Source of the DNA: Blastobasis lacticolella
Lineage: Eukaryota > Arthropoda > Insecta > Lepidoptera > Blastobasidae
Length of the DNA stretch: 64,000 nucleotides
Direction: 5' to 3'
Assembly: GCA_905147135.1 (NCBI GenBank)
Contig: LR990045.1
Span: 14,422,173-14,486,172 of the forward strand
Of the stretch, positions 53,816-64,000 are shown piece by piece (the stretch's first letter is position 1; the number at the start of each line of letters is the position of its first letter). The position numbers and the translations under genes were made by a program. The notes beneath the pieces were generated by a model. It was not told the DNA's origin, ran no database searches, and saw nothing but the letters and a program-made list of their open reading frames with translations.

Positions 53816-55052
53816 CCACGACAGAAAATGATAAAACGCAGCTTAAAGCAAATTAAATAAACAGAATCCATTACAAAGTCAACCAACTATCAAAGCGAAT
53901 GACAGATGGCTGAAAATACAAAGGGGAAACAATTATAGTTTACACCCGACTGAAACCATTTTGCAGTTTGCAGCGGTTTTTAACTACAGTTGAATGTGCA
54001 ATTTCATAGTCCCTGCTTGGCAAATAGTACCTATGTCGCCTAGCTACGACAAAGCTGTTATACGGAAGCTATTATTTATGTTTTAAGTGACTTTGTTTGT
54101 TATTATTTTACGTTTTAGCAAGTTGTACTTGTTATTCTTTCCCCTTTCTTTTTCTATCGAGAGACAATGTTTATTTGAAAAGACATTATTATCATTTTTT
54201 ATTACAGGAAGGTATTTACAAACAAAGCACAAAATAACAAATCATAAAAAAATATGAAAGTAACTCATGTGTACATTAACCTAATACCTACCTATTAACG
54301 TAAAATGAAAATGAACCTTGAAATCTCTTTTCCTAATTCGATTGTAATATTCTCTTGTTGTTGTACTTCGAAACGACATTGAGAAACCTTTTTCCATTTT
54401 ACCTTTTCAAACACAACACAGTTGGACGTTTATTCGAATTTCCTGCGTATATTAAATATTTTCTCGCGCCAAGGGAAATATTTTCCAATAACATGTTATG
54501 AGAAATGGCTTTTTATTCATTATTATGTGGGTAAATAGGACTTTTATGGGTGTATTCACGGACAAAGTCTCTGCTGCTACCTTGGAAGGATTCCAAAGGT
54601 AATTACTTGGGGAATGAATAAAAAAATCGAAACGAACAAATTAGTTTTCATCCCATCTATTCAAAAAACGTGCCTACGACAACAAGACGTGACGTTACCA
54701 ATGTTACGTTTGTTTTAAAAAAACACTCCTTTTCCCCCTTTATTTGGTAATAAAGAGGTTTAAAGCCCTAGAGATTAAAAGTGTTTTGATTTTAGCACAT
54801 AGACATTGCCTTCCGCAACAAAGAAATCGACGAACGAACGAAGGCAGGAGTGCACCAATACCATTTTATATATTTAATTCAAATGTGATCGTTAAATATG
54901 AAATTGACGGTTTATATGAAAAAAAAAATTTAAACTGCAATTTTCTATAAACCAAATTTTTAAATTTCTTAAAAGCGTCTAATCAGATTACAATGAAACT
55001 TTGTACTTGTAATCAAACAACATTAACCTAACTAACCTAACGAGAAAATATA
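53816..55052. other. No gene recognised
   Basis: AT-rich sequence. One 68-codon open frame (54744-54950) has no recognisable content. Confidence 0.35.
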
Positions 55053-55056
55053 TATA

Positions 55057-56049
55057 TGTTACCGGCCAAACCCGATTTTAGGACAAACTAGTTTTTACTA
55101 GGCCAAACCAGTTCATCCTATGTGCGATAGAATAAACCGATACAGACTAGGCTAAACTGGTCCGTCCTATGGCCAATAGAAGAAACGGCAGAAAATCTTG
55201 AAAAGCAAGCTAAAAAAATGAAAGCTTCTTCGGACAAATCCCACCCACCTGCCAATATTGGAGACAATATTACTTAACCTATTCCGGACGTAGACAAAGG
55301 CAGAGGTGAACTCAGAAACATCATTGGAGTTATTCTTCAGAGAAATGATGAGGGCCTTTACAAAGTTGGCACCAAACATGGTGTATTGCAAAAATTATAT
55401 TGCAGGTACGGTACAGTCCGACAAAAAAGAGTAGAACTTAAAAAGTAGCAACTAAGTAGTGTCGTTTTTTAAAATCAACGCGGTTTTGCTAATTTTTAAA
55501 ACTACTTTTTTTGTCGAACTGTATCTACTTTAGAAGTATTTTTAACTCTTTTTTTTTTTTTTTTGTAAGTGTCGATTGATTTTTTTTCAGAACTGAATTC
55601 GACATTTGCATTCAGAAATTTTTGGAGGTGGGCGATGTTAAGCAAGACATTGAAATATCTCTGAGGACTGCAGCCACTAAACATTCGGTTGGATCAGGGC
55701 AAGGTTTCGTAAGGTGCAGCTGCGTAAAGAACTGTTCAACAAACAGGTGCAATTGCAAGAAAAAAAAGGTGCTATGCAATTCCAAATGTCATCAGAGTAG
55801 ACCCTGCAAGAATAAGTGAAATTTTTGTTGTTTAAAAAATAAATGCATCATGATTTTATTAGTTCTGGTGTTTTATTATTCCCTTTTAGTATAGGCTAGG
55901 CCAGACCAGTTTATCCTGAAGTGTACATATTCATATTAGGCTCAACTAGTTCAGCCTAGGTTAAACTAGTTTCTCCTATCGGCCATAGGACGGACCAGTT
56001 TGGCCTAGTAAAAACTAGTTTGTCCTAAAATCGGGTTTGGCCGGTAACA
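55057..56049. mobile_element. Ginger-like DNA transposon, internally deleted
   Basis: Perfect inverted ends of 52 bp start TGTTACCGGCCAAACCCGAT. TATA stands on both sides (55053-55056 and 56050-56053), fitting a 4-bp duplication. TGT...ACA ends and a 4-bp duplication are known features of Ginger elements, whose enzyme is related to LTR-retrotransposon integrase. Inside both ends is a degenerate array of about 22-bp units (AGGCTAAACTGGTCCGTCCT and variants). At 993 bp the element is too short for a full transposase. Confidence 0.75.
55220..55819 (+). pseudogene. C-terminus of Ginger/KRBA2-like integrase protein
   Basis: The first piece (about 55230-55400) reads PPANIGDNIT, stop, PIPDVDKGRGELRNIIGV and NDEGLYKVGTKHGVLQKLY. 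After about 170 bp of AT-rich sequence the frame resumes: DIEISLRTAATKHS, GQGFVRCSCVKNC, STNRCNCKKKKVLCNSKCH and CKNK before a stop. I recognise this Cys-rich tail (CxC...C...CxC...C...CH...C) and the preceding GLYKxGTKHG box from proteins annotated as KRAB-A domain-containing protein 2-like, which derive from Ginger-type integrases. The DDE core is absent. Confidence 0.65.
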
Positions 56050-56053
56050 TATA

Positions 56054-57485
56054 CATGACATTCTTATCTTCTAACTCGGTTTAAAACATGGAAGGAAAAT
56101 TCCACTCCCATAACTGTTTTTCTCTCCCATGAGATATGTTCCCCGTAGATAACTGGTTGTCAAACTTGGTTTTCTGAGTGGAGGAAAGGCTACTTAGTTG
56201 GTATTAAACAAGCAAACTGAGTTCACAGTTAGGTATAAATGAGGGGTTGGGTGTAACTGATAGAAAATATTTCCCGGGTGACTAAAGCTACTTCTTTCAC
56301 CTCTCTCAACAACAGACAAAAGGCTCTCGTCCGTTAATAATTTACCTACTTATTCCAATCAAAGTTGCAATTGACATACTGCATACTGCAACTATCATTC
56401 GCGATTACGTCAACGCAATGCCATAATTCTAATTAAAAATATTTGCACACTTTTTTACTTCCATACGATTCCTAGGTAAAGGTGCAAATCAGGGGTAATC
56501 TCTTCCAGGTTAGGCGAATGCGCTGCTCGCGAACGGCACACGCGCTGTTACCGCATTCGCTCCCTACGTTTACAAAAGAAATTCGAAATAGGTGAATTAA
56601 TTCCGCTCCAAATTACAACAACGAGTGAGTGAAGCAGTGAGTAACAATTCTCGGAAATGCAGCATTTAGCTGCGTCCATACGGCGTCGGATTTCCGAGTT
56701 GGATTAAACAAAGGGTTTCCACGACTACAATTTTGACGCCCACTTCCGTTCCGTGCCTATACTGTGAAAGAGCGGAGCCGTGCTGCAACTAACTAATTTC
56801 AGTCCAACATTGGATATGTTGACTTTGAATACCACATGATCTCGAAATGTGGTACCTACTTGGAGTATCTTAGATCGAGTTTCGATCAAATGCTTTATTT
56901 CTCTAATCGTCTGTCCATTACAAGCTCCAATCATCAAATTTCTTCAGACACGTAATGTTCCGTAAATCGTAAGCTGAGTGTCAGCTGCCAATTAAATACA
57001 GTGACCAAAAAGATTGGAAAGTTAGCTATTGTCTGCAAAATTTTTTTCTGCTCTCGTCGCTCTATCACGAGCGTATCGACCAACACTAATAATAACGAGC
57101 GGATAACCCATCCGATATTTCCATCTGGAGGGTTATTCAACCCGGCTGCTAAGTGTTTAAATAAATAGAACGAACATTGCTTGGACAAATTCGCACAGGG
57201 ACACCTAGCCCCAAATTAAGCGAATTTAGTATATAATACCGAAAGTTAAATCGTGGAACAGAAATAGATCGATATTGATTTATCCAATGATTAAAACGGC
57301 GATAACCCATTTGGTCGGAATGTCAACTGGTAGGTAGATCATTAGATCGAAACGTCAATATGTTGATATTGCAATGTCTCTTAATAAAGTTTAGATAGAG
57401 CAGGGTATGAAAATTACGAATGTTACTCAGTGCAGTATAATGACAGATAATAAGAAAGTGCAGCAACTGACACACTTTGTGTAAG
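56054..57485. other. No gene recognised
   Basis: AT-rich spacer. No coding motif or structural repeat was identified. Confidence 0.35.
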
Positions 57486-57672
57486 TATCTGGGAAGTATG
57501 ATGGGGGATGGAAAGTGCGACGAGCATAATGGAAACAGAGTCTCAGCTGGTTAATAAGGTCGACGGTGCTTTACACGCGGGAGTGAGTAGCCAAGCGGTC
57601 TCACAAAAGGTACGAATGGCTATTCACAATGGCGTGCTGATGCCAGCGCTTATGTGTGGAACTGAATGTTGT
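57486..57672 (+). mobile_element. LINE reverse transcriptase fragment, plus strand
   Basis: The frame reads VDGALHAGVSSQAVSQKVRM, then AIHNGVLMPALMCGTE. This matches the post-RT region of RTE-like or BovB-like LINEs (AVHNGVLVPTLLYGSE). Only about 60 codons remain. Confidence 0.55.
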
Positions 57673-57699
57673 AGGTATATGGCAGAAATCGAATAAATC

Positions 57700-58090
57700 T
57701 GGTGGAAATACGTTTGTATATTATGTGTTGTCACCCTAGGTGACGCAAGCATTTTCATTTCGTTGGTGTGGAGTTCGCGAACGTGTTTCGTCAGCGCTGG
57801 CCATGTCTCACAGCCATAGAGCATCACCGGTCTAATTATACTCTGAGTCACTGAGCTTTACAGGGATTTTAGGGTCACATGTGACTGCCGTGAGTTCCCC
57901 GCCATTTGGCCCAAGCTGCAGAGATTCGGGACTTGACACCGGGGCCGATATTGCCGGACTCGTACATCACGGATCCGAGGTATTTGGATGTATCTGTTCT
58001 ATTGACAGCTTCGTTACCTACAAGGATGGTTTCGGGATCTGCGCTGCAGCTGGCCATATACTCCGTTTTGGTGACATTCATAGATAACTG
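57700..58090 (-). pseudogene. RTE-type LINE reverse transcriptase fragment, minus strand
   Basis: On the minus strand MNVTKTEYMASC, YLGSVMYESGNIGPGVKS and RISAAWAKWRGTHG are followed, in another frame, by SIIRPVMLYGCETWP and LHTNEMKMLA. These are the post-catalytic and thumb boxes of insect RTE elements (NVSKTEYM, YLGSVL, RI.AAW.KWRE, LYG.ETW). The catalytic palm is missing and there is one frame change near 57855. Confidence 0.75.
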
Positions 58091-58872
58091 ATATATAGAT
58101 ACTTATAAATGCATACTTATTACCTTAGAGCAACGCGGCAAGCTTATTATAAGTTCATATAACATCCAGATCACGGACCTAAAAAAAATACCGACGCCAT
58201 TGTACACTGCAGAGAAGTAAAGTATACAAGGTACGACAATTTCTTGTCAATAATTGATTTTGTACATGACCTACACCCTCACACCCATACATCAGGTCTG
58301 ACAATCCGCCGCCATTTTGTTCGATTTTACAGTGTCAAAGCACGCACAAACACGTAAATAGGCGGCCATTTTTGTGCTTCACTTACGCTTCACTCATGAT
58401 TTCAGTTAGTATCCGTTCGTATTTTTTCCAGGTCCCAGACCCGTAACTCAATTTAAATTCGCGTGAACGCAAAAAATAAATTGCTGTCAAGTAAAATATG
58501 GCACGTGCCACTACAAGCCATACACTGCGCGACAAGGTAGGTACGGTAGCCACAAATGGGATGGCAGAGCTCTATGCGGTAGTAGGTTAGGTATTTCGTG
58601 AAACGAGGCTATTTGGAAACTGAAACATCAGGCAAATGACTGAAATACGATACGCAGCCTAATCGACACGATGGAAAGGTACATTTTGGCGAAAACTGTA
58701 ATTGAAAGAGCTAACATAAATTGGCCTAATAGCTCATCTGGTATGCTATTTGGCTGTTTATATTATGTAGCAAGGATTGTCCACTATTTCACCTAGTGAT
58801 AAGTGACGATGCGTCTGGAGATCATGAATCACGTACCCCACGTACCTAAAATCTTAAGCCGTTGGCGAAACT
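58091..58872. other. No gene recognised
   Basis: Nothing that I can support with motifs. Moderate GC with short open frames only. Confidence 0.3.
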
Positions 58873-58905
58873 GGGTTGACCAAGGGCTTTCCCTGGGGAC
58901 CCTGA
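58873..58905 (+). repeat. Short dispersed repeat shared with 2450-2480
   Basis: GGTTGACCAAGGGCTTTCCC then TGGGGACCCT. See the partner at 2450-2480. Confidence 0.4.
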
Positions 58906-59814
58906 GACAGGTGTTCTCGTGATGGTAAGTACATATTATATTGTTACCTAGAATGGCGGGTTGTTTGAGTATTTTGCTTTGCAGTTCGGACATTTGCAGG
59001 AAACATTTCAAGAATCAACTCCAATAAAGGACTATTGAATACTCCTTTTTTGTTACAACAAGGAAATAAGTAAAAATTCTATTCATTCATTCATTTCCTA
59101 TTTATCAAATATGTTAGACAGTATATCTTCGAGCTCGGCCTAAAACGAAAACGTGAGTTTACTTACACATAAACAATGGGACGGGTCAAAACGAGCTCTT
59201 AATGTCCTTTCATAACACAGAATTAGGTCAATATAACCTTCGGCCGCTTCTATTTCCGAAGCAATCAATAGCCACCGACCTATTGCACTAAATACGTTGT
59301 GACTTTTGTAAGGCGGCCTAAAAATAATAAAACATTAGGGCCAGAGTTAGCGCGCACTGCATCAAAAATGCATGAGGCATCCACACGCGAGCCTTTTAGA
59401 CGGGCAAAGGCCCACAAGGTGTAAACCTGATAAACAATATCTGTATCATCTGTAGATTGGTCGACATTGTTACCTACTTAGACGTTGTCCTAATTGGCAG
59501 CGGTCGTGCGACCATGGTCGACACCGGCCTATTGGACTTGAATTAAAAATAACTAATTCGAAAACGAAAATAAAATGAAACAATCCAAACATAAACATTT
59601 TTAACATATTGCTCAAACTAATAAAAAATCATGTCTGTTAAAAATGGTTATCGGAAGAAATAGATGGTACGGTGGCTTCAAACAATTCTACCATCAGGAT
59701 GAATTACTTCAACAACACCCGATAACAGTGCTAGATTTAAGCCTCCTCCATATCAGTAGAGGGTTTGTCCATATTTAAAATGTATACTAAATGTATAACG
59801 CTACTACCCATTTT
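58906..59814. other. No gene recognised
   Basis: GGTCGTGCGACCATGGTCGA at 59503-59522 has a distant relative near 61048-61075 (GTCGTGCGTCCATGGTCGTA). It may be a diverged repeat pair. Confidence 0.3.
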
Positions 59815-59900
59815 CTGTTCTATGGAGGACCCAGCTGGTACGTCTCGCAAGATTTTAGTCGTCTTTTACGATATCCGTAAACCGAAAGGGTTGATGAAAA
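59815..59900 (-). repeat. Dispersed repeat with the GTCGTAAAAGACGACTAA core, reversed
   Basis: TTTTAGTCGTCTTTTACGAT is the reverse complement of the core at 22810-22835. The flanks are only weakly similar. Confidence 0.45.
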
Positions 59901-60299
59901 CTTTATCGGATACCGCAGCTAATTCAACCGGTAATAAAATAATTCAATTAGGCGATGCAGTGATACAGCCATCTCTCAAAGGCTTTAAATTAACTAAAGC
60001 CTCTGTTTAATTATTTAAATAACCCTTCAGGAATCATGACCCGATGGGAAGGGTCTACGAAGGGACATTGTTGAAACTCGGTTTGACGTGACTACGCGAC
60101 TGCCCGTAACTGATAGATTAGTTCTGGCTTGTTTGTTAAAACTATCTGTTGTTGAAAAGCGTTGTATATGCAAATGTGCCTTCAAGAGAAGTTTGTAATC
60201 GACAAACTGACTTGGGACAAATATTCGCGGCACTAGTTCTGAAGTCCGTCAAACTAGAAAGCTGTATATTTCATATCAATTCATACATCTAACTAACAG

Positions 60300-60540
60300 A
60301 AAAAGTGGATAACACCCGACAAAGTTTACGTATACTCAAATATTTTCTGAATTACTGAGCCAACTTTAATGAAACAAAGCTAAGAACCATTTCCATTAAA
60401 CTAGCTTTCAAATAAAGCAAACCGCATTCAAATCGATCAATCCGTTCGGAAGCTACGATGCCACAGACAGATACACAAAGCCACAGATACACACGTCAAA
60501 CTTATAACACCCCTCTTTTTTCGTCGCGGGTTAAAAAGTA
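60300..60540 (+). repeat. Lepidopteran dispersed repeat ending in a Trp-rich-like tail
   Basis: Text such as TGGATAACACCCGACAAAG, CCGTTCGGAAGCTACGATG, CCACAGACAGATACAC and ATAACACCCCTCTTTTTTCG to GTCGCGGGTTAAAAAG. I know this order as a common moth repeat. The class is unknown to me. Confidence 0.45.
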
Positions 60541-61189
60541 GGGGGTTGAGAAGTAGGGCATTTGTCACCGTGAACGGAGCGCGGGCTGTACAGCGCAATG
60601 CCGTATTGGTATGGCAGTTGTGTTTAATTTATCCAGGTCACAAACTGCTAGACGTTCACACTGAGGTCTCGTTTTATTCCTTTTACTGTAGGTAATATAA
60701 CAATATCAATCTTTGATAGGTTTGGTAAATTATCACGTTATGAATGTGTGTATGGAAAGAGAGTAAATAGTTAATAAATAGAGATGGCAGTTTCTCAAAT
60801 CAGATCTGATCAAAGTAGCATTTCCTTTACTTTTTTATCTCTAAATAATAAAACAGTGTCACAATTCTTGTGTCAGAGTCGCTGCTGTTTGTTTATTTTC
60901 CGTGTTTTCACAAATTGAGCAGTTGCCTGATACTGTTTCTGTAATATTAATTACATGCATAGTTTTTATTAATTAATGAAAAATAAAAATAGCCGCAATA
61001 CCAAAAACAACGAATGAAAAATCATCATCAACAAACAAGAGATTGGCAACAGTCGTGCGTCCATGGTCGTACGGCAGAACTCAAAACTGCCCGTCGCATG
61101 CCAATTAGGACAGCGCCTTTACCAAAAACAGCATACTATACTAGTTCCTCTATATAGTAGGCATAGACCAATATAATATAGGTTGCGGG
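60541..61189. other. No gene recognised
   Basis: AT-rich spacer. The motif at 61048 mentioned under 58906-59814 lies here. Confidence 0.3.
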
Positions 61190-61420
61190 GGAGCACCAAC
61201 AGCGACCTGGCGATGTTGGCGAACAGGATGGACTGTCCTGTTATAATTAGATTTATTGACTTGCATATTTGATTTTTGTAATGTTTATGACATTTTGTAA
61301 TTTAAGATGACATTTCCAATTGATATAATTATGAATTGTTTTGTCATTTATTTAGAATTGAACTGACATTTATTTCATATTTAATAATGTACCTAATTCA
61401 TTTCTTAAGTATTTTTTCAC
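61190..61420 (+). mobile_element. Possible LINE 3' end
   Basis: GTTGGCGAACAGGATGGAC and CTGTCCTG lead into an AT-rich stretch with repeated TGACATTT words. This resembles the 3' region of the LINE at 29460-32720. The similarity is compositional and motif-based, not a clear alignment. Confidence 0.3.
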
Positions 61421-63284
61421 CAAAATTGTACAATAAACTGGGTAGGCACAAAAACCGGGGAACTTGGAGCCTGCTCTAGGTTTATCCTGGCAGGTCTCCA
61501 GAAACCCTCCATGTATCTTATATAAAAGGTAATTAAAACTAATAAGACACTAACCTAGTTAATAAGACCTTTAATACTAACACAATATGGACAAAAAGGT
61601 CTGAAATAAATGATTTTCTTTTAATTAAAAAACATACAGTCCTATACAGTAGGTAACTAACGTCATAGTGTGACCATGTGTAGAATGTTAAAAGTAGGTT
61701 AGCACATGTTGTTAGTATCACATGATTAAAAAAAATTAACAGGCATTCGATGCTGGCGGTCTTTCATCTATCACTTCTATTTCATCGCCATATTCCATGA
61801 ATAATGAATGTGGCCGGGCTACCAGCGTTTCAAAGGTGTAGTCAACACGTCAAAGCTCTGTACTCGGTCAATTAATTTATACTGCAAATGAATGGTTGTA
61901 GAAATATCGATTGAAAGTTTTTATTGATTTCTATAAAAATAAAGATATAGACTTTTAAAATCTAACGAGTAGAAATTGTACTGGAAGCATATTTTCTCGA
62001 AACGGTTTTGAGATTTCCGTTCATATTCAAAAACTTTGCATGGCCAATTGTTATTCTATTGCTTATTACAAAGTTGTAGAATGTGCTTTTTTTAAGCCAA
62101 GCGTCTCTTTTCCACATAGCTACAGCAAGCCGCATACTAGTATAGCTTTACTCGGCACATATAAAGGTAATGCAAGATAACTTTGCTCGCGGCTGAAAAT
62201 GATACTAAATTAAACCAACAGACAACAAGAACATTTCCCAACAAAAATAATGACAGGGACGCCATACGGAAGTGCAAATTTATCTTGCGCGCACTCTATA
62301 ATGTTAGTACTGCTCCGTAGAGGGAGTATAACATAGAGATGACAAGCAAGCTAACCACGCATGAACGAGATCACAACATACAAAAACTGCTAAGAATAAA
62401 AAAGACGAAGACATTATTTGTTGTCCTTGTCTTAATATGAGATTTTTTTGTTGGTCGCAATTGCAATTCGACAACCGCTATTCGACCAAATTGGGAATAA
62501 GTTAAGTCAAGCTTCAGTTCGGCATTTTATGATACTTTTTATTTGTTCGGGTTACAAGCGTTTTAGGGATACCAGTTGTGGTACTGATAAATTATCTTAG
62601 TTGTGGGGTATTAATTTTTAAATGGACCCTAAATTTATCTAGTGCTGTACGCCCAGTGATACATGGTAAGGTTGGTTTACGTACCTAAACCAACCTACTC
62701 TATCTGAAAATTACCTACAATAGTTCTTTCTAGCTGGTACTTTCGAGTTTTTGGTCCAACGTCTTTTGCTCTCTGTTTTGAACACTCATCGTACGTGACT
62801 AAACGCTTTGTACTCATGTCTTTGTTTTATTTTAAAACCGAAATAACTAAATTTGATAGTCTAGTAAAATTGCAGAGACCTTTCGCAGTAAAGAGTTTAT
62901 ATTATCATTGATTTATTCGTTATGACGAGCACTCTAGTAAATTTACTCGCATAATTTACGTCTGATACGTACTGTCTCATATCTAGCCTATTATTACATG
63001 ATAGGGGATTTTTCAAACATTTTGGTGCTAAATTTTGGTAGAAGTTGCAACACTGGTATTTTAAGTCTGTCCCTTTCGGGTAAACGCGCTTGTCATATCC
63101 ATTTGATTCTTGATCCTAGTACTGCCCACAGGGGGAGGGATTCTCTATGCTCCGGTACTACGTCAAGTTGATTACTTAAGACCGCAAGTAATCAGAACTG
63201 GCTTGTCACGCCATCGTCCTTATACTACGAACCTTATCAAGTTATTTGTACGTTTACGTCGTCGTCGTCACCGTACCTGGGTAC
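61421..63284. other. No gene recognised
   Basis: Contains a small hairpin at 62669-62694 (GGTTGGTTTA, CGTACC, TAAACCAACC). I see nothing else. Confidence 0.35.
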
Positions 63285-63439
63285 TCAGGGGCCTTACCAT
63301 GAACTCTTATAGCAGAACCTAAACAGAACTGCCTTGCTTAGAACGAGACAGCGCTACACGTGTCACATAAGCGTGTCTCGTTCAAACCGAAAGCAATTCT
63401 GTTTAAGTCCTGCTTTAAGAGCTCATGGTAAGCCCCCTG
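63285..63439. mobile_element. 155-bp palindromic MITE
   Basis: CAGGGGCCTTACCATGAACT at the left matches the reverse complement of the right end (CAGGGGGCTTACCATGAGCT). Pairing continues inward through TAAACAGAA, TGC and AACGAGACA to a small loop near 63362. Arms are about 70 bp. Confidence 0.7.
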
Positions 63440-63594
63440 GTAAGAAGAGTTGTCCGAGAATGACTTTAAAGAATTCGGCGAAATACGAGTAGATCGCCCA
63501 TGTAGAGAAATCTAGTAGGTATCTAAGTGTAGAAGTTTGGAAGTAATGTGAACGTATATTTAGATAATTCTTGTAAAAACCTTTTAGACATCAT

Positions 63595-63712
63595 CATTAT
63601 CACAGCCCATAATAGGCCGCTGCAGAACTTAATGCCTCCCCCACGAAAGGAGAGGTTATTGCCATAATCTCCACGCTTGGCAGGCGGGTTGGATATAGCA
63701 GTGTTATAAATG
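63595..63712 (-). mobile_element. RTE-like tail fragment
   Basis: A run of CATCATCATTATCAC, then GGCCGCTGCAGAACTTAATG, CCTCC and CCACGCTTGGCAGGCGGGTT. This is typical reverse-strand text of lepidopteran LINE tails. Confidence 0.4.
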
Positions 63713-64000
63713 TCGCAGCCAAATGGTTAAATTAGCCGGTTAATTAAACGGCTAGCTATTTAAGCAGTTATTTAATTGAAAATTGGCCAAATTCATGAAC
63801 TTTGAAAGTAAAGTCAAATAAACGATATTGCCTCGAGTTAACGGAGCTCTTCCATTCATTGTCATAATGCTAACCTAAACTAACCGAATAGAAACCTAAT
63901 GCAAACTATTATTATACTTTGAAGTTATTGTGGGTAGGTTAGCATTGGACCAATGTGTGAAAGAGCTGCGTAAACTCGAGGCAATATCGTTCTTTCAACA
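63713..64000. mobile_element. Foldback MITE, copy 2, cut by the window end
   Basis: Shares GCCAAATGGTTAAATTAGCC, GGTTAATTAAACGGCTAGC and CCAAATTCATGAACTTTGAA with 28019-28372. The inner arm GAGTTAACGGAGCTC region pairs with GAGCTGCGTAAACTCGAGGC near 63963-63982. Confidence 0.7.

Noticed and set aside
55020..55042. Telomere-like CCTAA words
   Set aside because: Only three imperfect CTAAC/CCTAA units, without a tandem TTAGG array.
1..64000. CRISPR arrays, bacterial operons, rRNA
   Set aside because: No regularly spaced direct repeats, ribosome-binding sites or rRNA-like stretches. Splice sites, SINEs and LINEs show a eukaryotic nuclear sequence.

Overview
The window looks like lepidopteran (moth or butterfly) nuclear DNA. 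It is AT-rich and intron-poor in coding sequence, and it is crowded with repeat types I associate with Lepidoptera: two tRNA-derived SINE families, LEP1-type Helitron-like pieces, RTE tails and many foldback MITEs. I see no bacterial genes, rRNA, functional tRNA gene or CRISPR array.

Host gene: two small GC-rich exons on the minus strand fit together in phase. The exon at 24245-24355 carries a start codon and a signal peptide. The exon at 1583-1715 carries the first half of a fibronectin type III (FN3) domain. Together they predict a secreted or membrane FN3 protein whose first coding intron is about 22.5 kb. That intron holds most of the repeats between 1.7 and 24.2 kb. A second, weaker candidate host exon lies at 46381-46500 (+).

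Layout: 2.3-6.0 kb holds a foldback MITE, a SINE and a 2.86-kb DNA transposon with 26-bp inverted ends. Inside that transposon are a long-TIR mariner remnant, an RTE scrap and a GC-rich minisatellite. 7.3-19 kb is a LINE cluster: an endonuclease scrap, one LINE with both ORFs open (8.0-13.3 kb), a decayed second LINE in opposite orientation (13.3-16.9 kb), and a decayed R1/LOA-like reverse transcriptase (16.9-19.0 kb). 20-29 kb is mostly non-coding intron with hAT, SINE and MITE pieces. 29.5-32.7 kb is a single-ORF LINE with a few disabling mutations. 32.9-35.5 kb holds a foldback element built of inverted internal arrays and a hAT relic. 37.3-40.5 kb is an R1/LOA-like LINE on the minus strand with an open RT plus RNase H reading frame. 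46.8-49.8 kb is a 5'-truncated Ty1/copia element with its 3' LTR. 55.06-56.05 kb is a Ginger-like DNA transposon with a 4-bp target duplication. The last 8 kb contains RTE scraps and two MITEs.

Calls rest on visible motifs, inverted and direct repeats and splice signals. No database search was possible, so family names below superfamily level are tentative.
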